From Buxus sempervirens (lineage: Eukaryota > Streptophyta > Magnoliopsida > Buxales > Buxaceae), in the NCBI GenBank assembly GCA_947561395.2, contig OX387183.1, forward strand, positions 55,473,915 to 55,537,914: a stretch of 64,000 nucleotides of DNA. Reading direction: 5' to 3'. A program made the position numbers and the translations under genes. This document shows, in pieces, positions 49,814 through 61,360 of this stretch; the first letter of the stretch is position 1, and every line of letters starts with the position of its first letter. The notes under the pieces were generated by a model. That model had not been told where the DNA came from. It did no database searches and was given only the letters and a program-made list of their open reading frames with translations.

Positions 49814-49910
49814 CTCATCTTTGGTTTTCCAAAGTGCCGTATTCAAAGGAGTCGCATTGTATGTGAGCATGGGATTACTGAGGCGTTATATCCAGCACAA
49901 GTGACAACTG
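49814..49910 (+). other. Unassigned exon-like segment inside the Helitron
   Basis: A 97-bp open stretch is bounded by an acceptor (AAATTTCAG) and a donor (ACTG|GTATGC). One frame reads FGFPKCRIQRSRIVCEHGIT. It may be another captured exon, but I cannot match it to a family. Confidence 0.3.
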
Positions 49911-50385
49911 GTATGCAAATTTCTATGCTTCCCTTTCAACTGAAGAGTTTATGCTGTTAAATTTTATACCACAAATGTGCTGTATTTCATGCTACTTTTC
50001 TATATAATGAATTAAAGTTCTTTTAAAGGTTGATTCCATGTGAGTATTTCATATATGTTATTATGCAATATTCAAGGATTCATGTTCCAAAAAAAAGAAA
50101 AAGAAGATGTTCCATGTTGTGTAAAGTGTTCCCATATATCTTTTGGGTCTTGATTTATGTTTGATTTAAATTTCGAACCATTATCGTATAAAAAATCCCT
50201 ATAGTATCTTGCTCTTGGTTTCATATATACCCGTATTGATTGCAGTAGTTTTAATGACCAATGTAAGTGATCTTGCTAATGCTTTCAAAATTGTTTGATT
50301 CTTAAGGAAGCAAATGTTACAATTCTAGGATTTACCTCTGTTATATTTTTAGTAAGTTTTTTTAATACATTCTTTCCATCTGCAG

Positions 50386-50815
50386 TGGAGTGCACGTGCT
50401 GTCACTTTGACACAACAGGTAAGAATTTGAATTACTTTCAAAACTGTTTTCTCATCTTATTTCCTCTTAACTATCTACAAAAACTAACTACACATACAAT
50501 CTATAATTCTTCATTGTCAGGATAATGTAATTGGAAATGTAAATGTTGGTGACTCAAGAGTTGAATTGGGAACAAGAGATAAAGGCCATTCTTTGGTTGC
50601 TGTGTCTCGAACACCTCTTGCTACTATTCTTAGTTGATATAACTCCTTGCCATTACGTGTAGGGGAAGCTGCAATGATCCATCAATGCAAAAGAAGGGTC
50701 TATGCCTTGCAGGATGAGCCAGAGGTCACGTGTATTTGGTTGACTAACAGTGACTCACCTGGCTTAGCAATGCCTAGAGCTTTTCGGGAGTTCTAGGGCT
50801 TAAGGAGTTGGGATT
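50386..50815 (+). pseudogene. Protein phosphatase 2C (PP2C) gene fragment
   Basis: Two exons with an intron retained: 50386-50418 (WSARAVTLTQQ, matching the SGTTAVT-VKQ block) and 50521 onward. The second contains NVGDSRVELGTRDKGHSLVA, the metal-site VGDSRAVLGT motif in altered form, then after stops and frame breaks CKRRVYALQDEPEV and NSDSPGLAMPRAF. It corresponds to the middle of a plant PP2C; the first catalytic DGHG region and the C-terminal half are absent. In-frame stops occur near 50635 and after RAFREF (about 50795). Nonfunctional. Confidence 0.85.
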
Positions 50816-51142
50816 GGAAGTGTGTGCTGCCTTGGTTCATGGTCCTATTCCAAATCGTCTGGTTACATTTTGGATCGTCACTTTCTAGGACCCTACTTCA
50901 ACAATACTTACACCGTGTCGTAGTCCTTTTAATTTTTTTTCATTTGATGGATATTGTTCAATCTCTGTAATGTTTATGATCAAATAAATAGCATTTTCCA
51001 ATGGAGTGAATGATAGTACCAAAGATCTCTTCCACGATTAAGTTTGGAATTCTTTGCTTTGTTGTATGGGAAGCTTAATAGAATAGTAGGAGTTTTACCT
51101 TGGTACACTCATATTCCCCCATAGGTCCACGAAATTCAAGAA

Positions 51143-51385
51143 ATGGTTGCAAATGGATTTCACCCCGTTCCAAACCATTATATTCAAACAAGTCGTCCTT
51201 AATTGTGCGTGTCTATGGTGTTTGCCTTTTATGAGATATAAACATAGATGGTTGCAAATGGATTTCACCCACTTCCAAACCATTATATTCAAGCAAGTCG
51301 TCCTTAATTGTGCGTGTCTATGGTGTTTGCCTGTTATGAGATATAAACATAGATAGTTGCAAATGGATTTCACCTACTTCCAAAA
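51143..51385. repeat. 106-bp tandem repeat, 2.3 copies
   Basis: Units begin ATGGTTGCAAATGGATTTCA at 51143 and 51249, and a partial third starts at 51355. It lies directly inside the 3' end of the Helitron at 47849-51485. Confidence 0.9.
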
Positions 51386-51928
51386 TATATTCATGCAGTA
51401 CTGCACGTGCACTCCGCTAAAAGAAGTTGGAGTTTTCCATGCCCTCTGTAACTTTCAATTCTTTATTGCACGTGCACTACGCTAGTCCAACTTAAACCGA
51501 ACCGAAGTTGGTTAGGATTTGGTTTTAACCGGACCGAGTTACACCCCCTAGTATACTCCCCCACATATCATGGGGGGGCCACTATTCACTTTTTGGGTCC
51601 CCAGATATTCATTTGGGGGATCGCCCACCCACGCTTTAGAGGATTTCCATTGATTATGTTGAGGGTTAAGACTCCCATATATTGATAAAAATCCTCCTAA
51701 TGTTAGCTGGTAACTAGTTGTCACGTCACTGACTATAATAAAAATAAGGAAATATTTTTCCCTTGGTGACAAAGGAGATAAAATAGGAAGGCAACCATAA
51801 GTTGCTGACATGGCAATCAATAGTTATAGTTGAGCGTTGACTTAAGAGAGGCAAAAAAATAAGTTAAAATAAATTCAACTACATCAACATTCAAAAGTTT
51901 TAGAAAAATTATTTTTAAGAGAAAATTT

Positions 51929-53511
51929 GAAAAATTGGGTTTCAGTGATACTTTTTTTAAAAACCTAAATTTAATCACCTAATTTTTGGTAATTGAAAAT
52001 TAGTGTTGCTTTTTAAAAATAATTTAGAATAAATGTCATTTTATTAGTTCACAACAGATTTTTCCCAAAAATGCCCTTGAATTCTTATCCTCATGATAAT
52101 AAACAAATTGCTTACAAGTATTTTGCTGGAATTTTTGAAACAAGGCCTTTATGAGCAGGAAAATGTAGGGCTGAACACCGACACTCGTGCTAGGATTCCG
52201 GTGTCCGGCCCACTTCTGTGTCGGTGCCGGTAGGTAATTTATCCATGATTTTACTGGTTCCGGGGAACCCAAGGTGCACGTTTTGCCCGGAAACCCTGTT
52301 TACCCGGAGACAGGGAACCCATGGCCATGGTGCATGTTTATCAGTTTCCTTCTCATGACAAACTGTCACCTTGCCGTTGCCGCCCACTTGCCCCCGACGA
52401 TTGCCGGCAGTCTGTTGCTGCCGACCCAAGACTCCCTCTCTTTCTCTATTTCTCTGTCAGTTAGTCTCTTTCTGCCGCCGGCTTCCCCCCCCTTTCTTCA
52501 ACAACCTTTGATGCCGGGCAAAGGGTGCCGATGAGGTTGTGGTCACCATACACATCGTCCACACGTCCTTATCAACATCATCACACAAGAATTTAGTAGG
52601 CATTGCGATTGAACCAATCATCCTATTTGATATCTAATTCTGTTAAATCGTGAAAGATCAAGAATAGTTCTGAGAAGAAGGTCAAGAAAAATCGTAGGTA
52701 GTGCTTCTTCCCATATTTTTACTTTGTATGAAACCTCTGAGAGGAAATATCATTCTATCTCAAAGTAAGGGTAATGAAATCGTGATTTCCATTCAAAACT
52801 TTATTTATGTGCTTAAAATTGCAGTCCATGCTCTGATTGCCCTTTATTCACGTTACAGGATGTTGATTCCTGTGTTATTGTTTGTGTCGTTTGGTTCTAG
52901 CTTATTAGAAACTGTTCTGTTTCCTGTAGCATGGCATAAGTATACCTAAATAGGATTGGAACTGTTCATTGTTACATTAATATTGGAGTATGCACATATT
53001 TCCACCGCTAAACACAAGATTTCCTTTTTCAATAGAGTGTAAATGTTTTCTTTTAATTGAGGTTAATTTGCAGCAAAAACCAAAGACAAGTGACAAGAAC
53101 TTATTGTCAAGAAAGCTCGGAATTTTATTGGCAGCATAAGCATTGAAGGTAATAAGGCTCTGTATGTCAACGTGTACCCTTGTTTCTATGTGAACAGCAA
53201 AAAATAACCCAAAAAAGTGGTCTATAAAAATTCCGGTATCCAGAAACCGGCAACGGAAAAAACCTGCACCATTTGGCACCGGTGACCGGCCCATCCGATG
53301 CTAATACCGGCGTCACTTTTTGGGACACCGGCCACCCCGGCGCCGATGCCAATGGGGGCCTTCCCCGTCACCGATATCGGGTTTGAGCAGCCCTAGTAAA
53401 ATGATACTCATTATAAATTATTTTTAAAGAGTATCACTAGTTTCCAATTACCAAGAATTAGGTGATTGAATCTAGTTTACTTTTAAAAAATATAACTAAA
53501 AACCAAAATTT
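51929..53511. mobile_element. MITE of the 46.9-kb family, split by a hAT insertion
   Basis: The stretch 51929-52045 and the reverse complement of 53398-53511 match as long inverted repeats (for example AATCACCTAATTTTTGGTAA against AATCACCTAATTCTTGGTAA). The ends resemble the MITE at 46882-47207. Without the 52166-53395 insertion it would be about 350 bp, similar to that copy. The outer boundaries are approximate. Confidence 0.6.
52166..53395. mobile_element. Non-autonomous hAT-like element
   Basis: Termini are TAGGGCTG at 52166 and CAGCCCTA ending at 53395. They are followed inward by GC-rich inverted subterminal sequence rich in CCGGTG and GGTGCCGG. The 8-bp flanks GGAAAATG and GTAAAATG match at 7 of 8 positions, the hAT target-site length. 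No transposase is visible. A related end lies at 62853. Confidence 0.75.
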
Positions 53512-54113
53512 GAGGGGACAATTACATTATGCAATAGTAAGATTAATTTTTGGAAAAACTTTTAGGGGGTGGGGCGCACAAAAGATTTATCTTTGATCAA
53601 ACCAAGTGAGTAATTGTAGCAATCATGGCCAAAAGATTTACGTTTGATGAATCTACTTCTCTAATATTATCTTTAACTAAATTAAAATTATATAATTAAT
53701 TAATCATTATCTTTTCAAAGTCGTAAAAACTCATAACTTAAACTTTTTTGATAAATCTACTATTGACGTGTCTCTTCATCAAAAGATTTACGTTTGATGT
53801 TTATATCTCTAAAGTATAATAATATATAGTTATTAAAGATGAAAAAAAGAATACTTAATTTTTAGATATATCTTAATTTAAATATATTTTTTACTATTAT
53901 TTAACAATAGTAACGAGACATTATTTAAGGTGGCCCTTTTGGGCGTCACTTTAAATGTTTATTTTAATATTATTTTTACGAGAAATATTTATTTTACTAA
54001 TATAATATAATACAATTAGATTTTAATTAATTAAACAATTATTATTTAGTTAAATAATTTAAGTGTGTTATCCCAATGTTTTTATAATATTAATTCTTTA
54101 ATTAAATAATTAC
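53512..54113. other. AT-rich spacer
   Basis: AT-rich DNA with two similar AAAAGATTTACGTTTGATG segments (near 53631 and 53780). No gene is seen. Confidence 0.5.
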
Positions 54114-54275
54114 TAGGGGCTGCACGCGCTACGTGCGTAGAAAACGTGGCCCACTTAGATAAACAGCCCAAGGTAGTTAGTTTAAAATAGTGGGGGATTG
54201 TTTTGTTTGGGGAGGACAATGTTTGGAAAAAGAAAAGGGGGCCAGAATCTAGAGGGAATATTCCCCCTTTATAGA
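54114..54275 (-). mobile_element. 162-bp Helitron-like element
   Basis: On the minus strand the start is A|TCTATAAAGGGGGAATATTC. The end has a GCACG-TAGCG-CGTGC hairpin followed by AGCCCCTAG|T. Start, hairpin, CTAG and A|T target all agree with a Helitron. It is too short to code. Its first 110 bases match 32520-32628. Confidence 0.65.
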
Positions 54276-54663
54276 TTATTTAATTATTAAATAGTTAATT
54301 AATAACTGTTAATTAACCTGTGTCCTCGATTGATAGGGGCGAGTTAGGGTTTTGGTTGCCATCCGTAAAATTAGGTAATAAAAGCTTATCCACATAACTA
54401 GAACAATTACATCATTAGTGTACGATGGATGGATGAAAATTGTATAATTTTCACTAAAAGAGGGACTCTACTGGCAACCAAAAAACAGTGAGCAAAATAT
54501 TGAATCCTGTCCATAAAAGATTTAATGATAAGGAATTGTTGCCATTAAAATCTTGGACTACCGGCGTTCTTACACATGGTAACAAAACATCCAAGTATTA
54601 TAATTGCTCATTATAGCAGTTATTTTAAATTATTTAAAAATAACATATTTAAATGTATATGTT

Positions 54664-54692
54664 CCCGTGCTTAGCACAGGTAAAACAATTAG
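54664..54692 (+). mobile_element. Isolated Helitron-like 3' end
   Basis: CCCGTGCTTAGCACAGG (stem GTGC/GCAC) is followed by TAAAACAATTAG|T. The tail resembles that at 62306 (GGGCAAAACTAG|T). A matching 5' end between 54276 and 54663 was not identified. Confidence 0.4.
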
Positions 54693-55621
54693 TATTTATT
54701 GTATAACGACAAAATTAAGGTTTTAAAAAAAAAGTATAAAATAGATTTTATATCTACAAACCTGTATATAAAAGGGACAACCTTCCAACTTTCGTCCAAC
54801 TTATCGAACTGTCCGTTTTACCTTTCTTCCCCTGATATTTACCGTGTTGCCATCAGCTCTTGTTCGACTCTTCCAGAATGTTTTTTGTCATCTTCCCCGA
54901 CTTCCCCAGGTGTTTTCTTCCCCTTTGTCTTCTTCCCCAAGTTGTTATCAAGATGGCTTCTTCCTCAAGTTAGCGTCCCTTCTTCCCTGACATTCACGCG
55001 TAAGCGGCATTCGCGCATTGGCCGTTGCTGCACTGCAAATCCTTCGGCTCAACTCTTCTCCGTCGAATCTTCCATAAGTACATTGGGCTCCGGAGTTCCA
55101 GTCATTATGGCCGACCTCCCTCTACCATTGGGTGCAACGGAACGGCTGCTACCAGGGCTTTCTTTGCATAAGTTTCCTATGAAGGTAACGCCTTAGCCAT
55201 TTCATGCCTTTCACCTTGACGATCAATAGTCCGGCTCCTGCATCTGTCGTTGTGCGCAAGAGCATTCTCCGCCTGCCTTCCATCCTCGATTGCTCGTCCC
55301 AGGTATGCATCTGAACAACCCCTCCTCCCAGACAGTGTTCTTCCGCTTTATTGTATCCTCCACTTCCCAATTTTTGGTTGAAGGAAATAGAGAGTTGTGC
55401 ACTGTGATTTGTTAATTGAACATTCCCAATTTTTGGCTGAAGGAAATAACCATTCCCAATTTTCAGTAGTGGTAGGAAGCAATCTCATCTTTTGTGAGGA
55501 GATTGGAATCAGGCGTTTCAGTACCTTGGCTCGCTGTCCAAGCTTCTATAGAACTCCCCAATTCTTTTCCCCTGCTCTCTGTTTGGTTTGAAAGAAGAAA
55601 CACGACTGATTCCCTTCTGCC

Positions 55622-55880
55622 TTCAACTGGTAAGGGTTTTGGTAAGGTTTCTCCGAGCTCTTTTTATGTTTACTGATTACTTTTTCAACTGGTAAGGGTT
55701 TTAATTTTTTCCTCCGAGCTCTCTTCCCCTTCTGCCTTCAACTGGTAATGTTATTCTCTGTTTCGTTTCAAAATTATGAAATTAAAAGGACGCTTTCCTT
55801 CCCCAGAAGCTCCTTGAACCCTCTCGTTTCCAGAAGCTCCTCGAACCTTTTTTTTTCCACAAGCTCCTCGAATGCTCTCT
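55622..55880. repeat. Short degenerate tandem repeats
   Basis: The unit TTCAACTGGTAAGGGTTTT recurs near 55622, 55684 and 55737. A second unit, AGAAGCTCCTCGAACC-like, recurs three times in 55804-55880. They lie in the non-coding 5' part of the H6 interval. Confidence 0.7.
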
Positions 55881-56218
55881 TCTCTTCTAACGCACCGGGA
55901 CAATATCTCTCTTTCATGGTAGTAGAGCCGACACAGCGGCTTGGTTAAGATTCATTGAGCTGACATTTTGTTTTTGTGTGCTGCGGGAGAAGTGGTTGCT
56001 GATGGTGGTTGGAGAAGAAGACGACAGAGAGTGCCCATCATGAACATGTGCGCCGGCTGATTGCTTTCGTAATTTTTTTTCTTGTTGAGGCAGTTCTGTT
56101 ATCTAATTAATGATATGCATCATGACCTGTTTGGTTACTTTGGGTATCACTTGAATTTTTTTAAATATTTGAATATATTTTGCGCATTTCTGCTCATGAT
56201 GATCTATACTCTTCTCAG

Positions 56219-57323
56219 GTTTTGCCTTCTTTAATGGAGAAGCGTGATGAATTTATGTTGAGAGAATTAGTGAAAAGGTGGGTAAACCGCCAATGCATGG
56301 TAAATTGGCTCCGTAAGTTTTTATATTTTCTTGATCGCTACTTCACTGCTTTGAAGTTGGTTCCTCCACTTAATGAAGTTGGATACGCTTGCTTCCATGA
56401 TTTGGTATATGCTTATCCCTTATTATTATTTTTTTGCTATTCTTTATATGGAAATTCAACCGGATAAAAATACCCTTTTTGGTTCATTTTATCTTTCTCC
56501 TGTACAAATTCTGAACTGCAAAATATTTTTCATTCCTCAATTCTCAGTATGTGCTTCTCTATAATTCAGGTCTATCAAGAGATAAATGTTAAAGCTAGGG
56601 ATGTCGTGATTACTCTGGTATGTCAATTACGACTATCCTCTCTTTGTGTTCCCACTCAGTGCTAATTAACCAAGTGTTCAGATTGATAAAGAGCGTGAGG
56701 GAGAGAAAATTGACAGGGTTTTAGTGAAGAATGTCCTAGATATATTTGTCAAAATTGGGATGGGACAAATGGATTTCTATGAAAATGACTTTGAAAAGGC
56801 TATGCATGCTTAAAGATACCGCTGCTTATTATTCTCAGAAAGTTTCAAGCTGGATTTCTGTGTATTCTTGTCCAGGCTACTTGGTGGAGGTATTTTTTTT
56901 ATAGTTTTTTTTATTACAGAATTTTTATATGCCATCCTTGATGCTATCTAAGTTTCCTGTTTTATTTCCTAGGCTGATAAGTGCTTGGAGTCAAAGAAGG
57001 AAAGGGTATCTCATTACCTACAGTCAAGGAGTGAGCCAAAGCTATTGGATGTATGTTCCTATTAACATCTCCTTAATTGCATTTTTTTTCTTCCCTAAGG
57101 GTGGATATTATGCTATTGAAGTATAATATGTTGGGTTTCCATTATTTTATGATCAATTTTCATATCATGTCATTGAGTGTATATTCTAATTCATTTTTAT
57201 TTATCATCAATATGTCTTTGTCTTTTTCAATAGAAAGTGCAAACTGAGCTGCTGTTAGGATATGCAAACCAACTGCTTGAGAATAAGCACTCTGGATGTC
57301 GTAAGTTGCCTAGAGATGACAAG
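56219..57323 (+). pseudogene. CULLIN1-like gene fragment, five exons
   Basis: Exons with normal splice sites: 56219-56404 ([20 protein letters not shown] onward, and [19 protein letters not shown]), 56570-56617, 56682-56889 ([20 protein letters not shown]), 56973-57050 (ADKCLESKKERVSHYLQSR) and 57234-57323 ([20 protein letters not shown]). This matches the N-terminal cullin-repeat part of CUL1, the SCF ubiquitin-ligase scaffold that binds Skp1 and F-box proteins. The first exon and all of the C-terminal RBX1-binding half are missing. A one-base frameshift in exon 3 near 56810 (MHA then stop; [11 protein letters not shown] in the next frame) breaks it further. Confidence 0.88.
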
Positions 57324-58223
57324 GTATTAATTTTGCTACCATTTTCCATCAATTATAATTTGTTGCTGCATTGGCTATTTTCAGATCCGATTATAAATTC
57401 ATGAGTAATTTTTGGAGTTTTTTGCTTGTTCGGCCTCTTCTTCATTTTGTCTTGTTCGGGGCTAATTAGGGAAAGTCATTTGCTAATAGAATCGCTTGTG
57501 CAAGAAGATGTCCTCCTACTATGAGAATAGGAGCGACTTCTTGCTGTGTGCCCAGTGCCCAAAGCTCCGACTATTACTGACTTATCTCTATACAATTGTT
57601 TGGGCAAATTATAATGTATTCCATTGAGATATTTATATGGATGAATTATAATTTGGGCTGGCCCACCGAATCAGGTCTTGAAATCAAGCCCATGCACATA
57701 CAACTGGGCTTAGGGGTTATGCCACTACTGGAAATGCAGTGGAAAGGTTGAAAATTCCCACTGGATTGGCATTCTCCCTCACTCTCTTAAATAACTTTTC
57801 ATAAGTTTCTACATCACTCTATTTAGCCTTAAATATTTTGTGGATAACAATAAAAAGAATATTTAGTGGATTGTCAAAAGACCATCTGTGGTGCTTGGTT
57901 TCTATTTTTATATTATATGAACTCAGTTTATAGATTAAAATTCCTAACATATAAGCAAGATGCATGAGATCAATCCTCCACCTGTTTATGGAGATACTCA
58001 GACTTCGGAGACCTCAGCTTTAGCATCATGGTTTTACAGGTTTGTAGATAGCTATGTTTGTGGTTTATAAAATCACTTTTATCTTCTACTGATAAAAAAG
58101 TTTCCTGTATTTAACAATCATTATCAGGTGCTTTGTCATCTATGAATTACTTGCTTCCATGTAATATGTTGAACATGATCTTGGTTATCATAAAATTACA
58201 TTTGATTACCGTTTTCCTATCAG
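57324..58223 (+). other. Spacer between the two captured genes
   Basis: It contains an open piece at about 57495-57585 (MSSYYENRSDFLLCAQCPKL) and another at about 57957-58039 ending in a donor (TTTTACAG|GTTTGT). The latter may be a decayed farnesyltransferase exon, since its last bases align loosely with the usual PSGGFR exon end. Neither is assigned. Confidence 0.3.
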
Positions 58224-59897
58224 AATGCATGATGCTGGTGAAATGGATGTTCGAGCTTGCTATACCGCCATGTCTGTAAGATCTCTCCCTCTCTTTGTGT
58301 GTGTACTTGTGTCTGCGTGCACGCATGTCTGTGTGCATATGTGTACATATCCGTACATAGATACATGTATTATGTGCATAAAATGTAGGAATTTTTTACT
58401 TGTGGATCACGAGAGCATATGTAGCTGTGGAAAGCATTGATTATTGATTGATTACATGTTCATGTATGTGGGTTTCTATGGGTTTGGTTGAATATTTTGA
58501 GGATGCAACACAAGTTTCTCATTGGCACATCAGTATAGAAACACAAGATGTGCATTATGCTATTTTACACTTTTGATACGTTGGTATTGCCAGAATTGCA
58601 ATATAAGGTGACATCCACCTAGAGAGAAGATGAAAGGAAAAAGGAGCAATAGAGATTTAAGAGGGAAAAGCCAAAGAAATGCTGACGGATTAATTCTTGG
58701 AGCCCAAACATTAATTTTAACCAAGAAAATAATAGATAATCATATGCATCGCTTTCCACTATGGTTTATTTTCACTCAAGATATAGTTTTATTTTCAAAC
58801 ACCAAAACCATTAACACCATTAGTTAATGTGAATAGCTCTGCATGCCTAGCTCTCTGTCTATCTGTGTGTAGTATATGCATGTATTTGTGGTATGTGTAG
58901 TGTGAACAGGTGTTTTGTATGGGAGAAGGGAGGATTGTTGGGTTGAGGGAGGGAGAGAGGGGAGAAAGGGCTTTATGTTATATATGTTTGTAAACCATCT
59001 CAAACTATGCTTCTTTGTACTTTTTAGTTGCCTTCTTCTGTTGGTATCCAAGGTTATCAATGGTTCTATTATTTGTTTCCATCGATCATTTGAAACAGGT
59101 TGCAAGTATGCTGAACATTTTGGATTGTGAATTGGTGCAGAATGTGGGAAACTACATCCTGCGGTTGATCTTAAATGATTTATGCTTTCAATTCTTTGGC
59201 TTCCTGGCTGTATGCAACATCCCCTCTATCTATGCCTTTGTCGTGAGATATCTGTTAATTTAGTTGCTTTGCTTGATATCACCACTAACTGCTTGGAAAA
59301 CTCAAGTATGCACAGAAATTTATTGATTTGTTAGCTTCTTATTTTGGCAATCATGTAAAGAAGAAATTTTTTTTTTTTTTTTTTTTGGTAGAGATGTAAA
59401 GAAGAAATTATTACCATCTTTTTTTTAGATACGAATTCAATTGATGAATGTTTGTGGAATATTTTAGCATCAAAATTTTATCTTCTGTTTGTGTATTGTT
59501 AATTATTGTTTTAATTCAACATTGCAGATTGTCTTTTCAGCATTCAATAAGCTCATTGATACTTTCCTTTGATATCTCTTTCAGTTCCTAGCCATGTGAA
59601 CAACGTGCTTTTATTGGCATCATGTATGCATGCATGATGAGAAAAATAGAAGCAAATTTAGGGAGGGAAAAAAAATAAAATTTTGCTTTTATTGTGTGTT
59701 GGCTGATATGATGAACTAGCTTTCTCTTACTTACAGCTGTCTGACTTATGAAGGTGGCATTTCCGGCGAGGCTGGTTCTGAAGCTCATGGTGGGCATGTT
59801 TCATCTAATGTACACATTTTATTTTTGGTTGCAACAGGTATACCTTTTGTGGATTGACCACAATGAGGCTCATCGTTTGGACTTGAGTAGTCTAATT
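58224..59897 (+). pseudogene. Protein farnesyltransferase beta-subunit fragment
   Basis: Four exons with splice sites kept: 58224-58275 (MHDAGEMDVRACYTAMS), 59099-59162 (ASMLNILDCELVQNVGNYIL), 59737-59793 (CLTYEGGISGEAGSEAHGG) and 59838-59897 (YTFCGL then, after a deletion, EAHRLDLSSLI). This is the prenyltransferase repeat region of the ERA1/FTB beta subunit, which binds farnesyl diphosphate and carries catalytic zinc ligands. N- and C-terminal exons are absent and the last exon has a deletion with frame change. It lies on the same strand and downstream of the CUL1 piece. Confidence 0.85.
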
Positions 59898-61205
59898 GTA
59901 AGATGATGTTATCTCCTGTATATGGTTCTTTGCGTGAGCTGTTCCAGTGATTTGTCATTTGATAGATTGCAATATTTTCTTTAATTCTGCGTGTTCTGTT
60001 ATCAGTTTTGGCATCTCTCGGCTTGCATTTGTAGTTTCCAGTTCTCAATTAAACTCTTGGGGATGTGTTTGCACAATTTTGAACCTAAACTAAATGTCAA
60101 ATTTGCTATTTGAACACTGATCAAGGCTCTCATGGCACCAATTTGAAGAAATTCAAAATTTCATGTGGTTTCTGTTAACAACTATAATTCAAATGTTAAA
60201 TTTATAGATAAGGAGATAAGTGGCACAACAGATTCCACTGAGATAACAAACTTGTTTAAGTTGTTATCATACTTATGAATTATTTTGAATGAGTCTTTTG
60301 TACAGTCACCACCTTGTATATGTGTGTAAATTGATTCACAAAATCCTCCTATAAATATATAGAGCATGCCACTGATAACGCGTGGATGAGATTTCTCGTT
60401 CATCGTATTATGTTTTTCTTCTGTTTCTTTTGGGGGTTTTAGATTTTCGTTAAAATATTAGTTTCCTTTCTTTTTTTCTGTTACTTCCTTTTGTGTGTTT
60501 TTGGGTGGGGGATTTTCATTGATTCAAATCAATTCTTTTAAATTGTAGTTAGATTTATCAATTGTTATTGAAATAATGAATTTTTATTCTTTTAAAATTT
60601 GGGACTCTACACAGGGTGGGTTTGTCGGTTTTGATTTTGTTATTAAAAAATCTAGGTAAAAAGGAAATATTTGTACAAATCTAAGAAATTAGGTAGATTC
60701 ATCAACTGTCATCGAAACAATTAAATTTTTGAAAATTTTTTGCACTCTGCACAAAGTGGGTTTGGAGATTTGGTTTTGTTTTCAGAAACCAATTTAAAAA
60801 TGGAATATTTGTACAGATCTAGGGTTTCAGTTTTTTCTTTAGATTCAGTAATAATTATTATAATAAAAATTATAGCTTTTCAATAAAATTGTAGCAATTG
60901 AAAAATCTATGGCAAACTGAGTATTTTTTATAGATTTAAAATTTCATTCACTCAAATATGAAGTTATAGAGGATGGAGAGGAGCTTGGGAGTTAGTTTTT
61001 CCTAGACAGTGGAAAATAGCTGCGTTGAACATACTAGCATAAGTCAACAACAGATGACGTGGACACTGAATGAATTCTTTCCCGGAAGTAAGCTTTATTC
61101 TCCAATGGAAAGGGAGGCCATTCATTCACTTGTCATGCACCACATCCATGCCCAACATCTATAGGAGGAGAGCTTACTGAAGATGGTGCGAACCTTCTTT
61201 GTTAG
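59898..61205. other. Non-coding interior of the H6 interval
   Basis: T-rich DNA with a loosely repeated element (TTTTGCACTCTGCACAAAGTGGG near 60740 and a related GGACTCTACACAGGGTGGG near 60601). No gene is seen. Confidence 0.4.
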
Positions 61206-61360
61206 GACTTATAGTCAAAAATAGAGATTCACCCTTTTTCACTTTCAAAATGAAGGATGATGCCAACTTTCTCTGGCAGGACTTCTATGCAAAAATAGAG
61301 ATTTACCCTTGCCAATTTTCTCTGTCAGGACTTCTATGCAAAAATAGAGAATTACCCTTT
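61206..61360. repeat. Three degenerate repeats near the H6 3' end
   Basis: GGACTTCTATGCAAAAATAG followed by AGATTTACCCTT occurs at about 61279 and 61328, with a more diverged copy at 61206. Confidence 0.75.

Larger units (their letters stand above)
47849..51485 (+). mobile_element. Helitron-like element carrying captured gene pieces (H5)
   Basis: The 5' end is A|TCTCTACTGTATATAAAG, then GGCGCCCTTTTTGGGAAGTG, aligning base by base with the starts of H3 and H4. The 3' end is TTGCACGTGCACTACGCTAG|T (51466-51485), preceded 65 bp earlier by a near copy, GCACGTGCACTCCGCTAA, ending at 51420. It has no terminal inverted repeats and no visible target duplication, as expected of a Helitron. No Rep/helicase frame is present, so it is non-autonomous. 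The 3.6-kb interior holds SufE/BolA and PP2C fragments and a 106-bp tandem repeat. Confidence 0.7.

Noticed and set aside
52274..52534. 86-codon frame inside the hAT element
   Set aside because: Low-complexity Ser/Pro/Leu content and no transposase features; not supported as a gene.
58225..58440. ORF reading MHDAGEMDV then a Cys-rich tail as a standalone gene
   Set aside because: Only the first 17 residues are the farnesyltransferase exon; the rest is read-through into a TGTGTG-rich intron.
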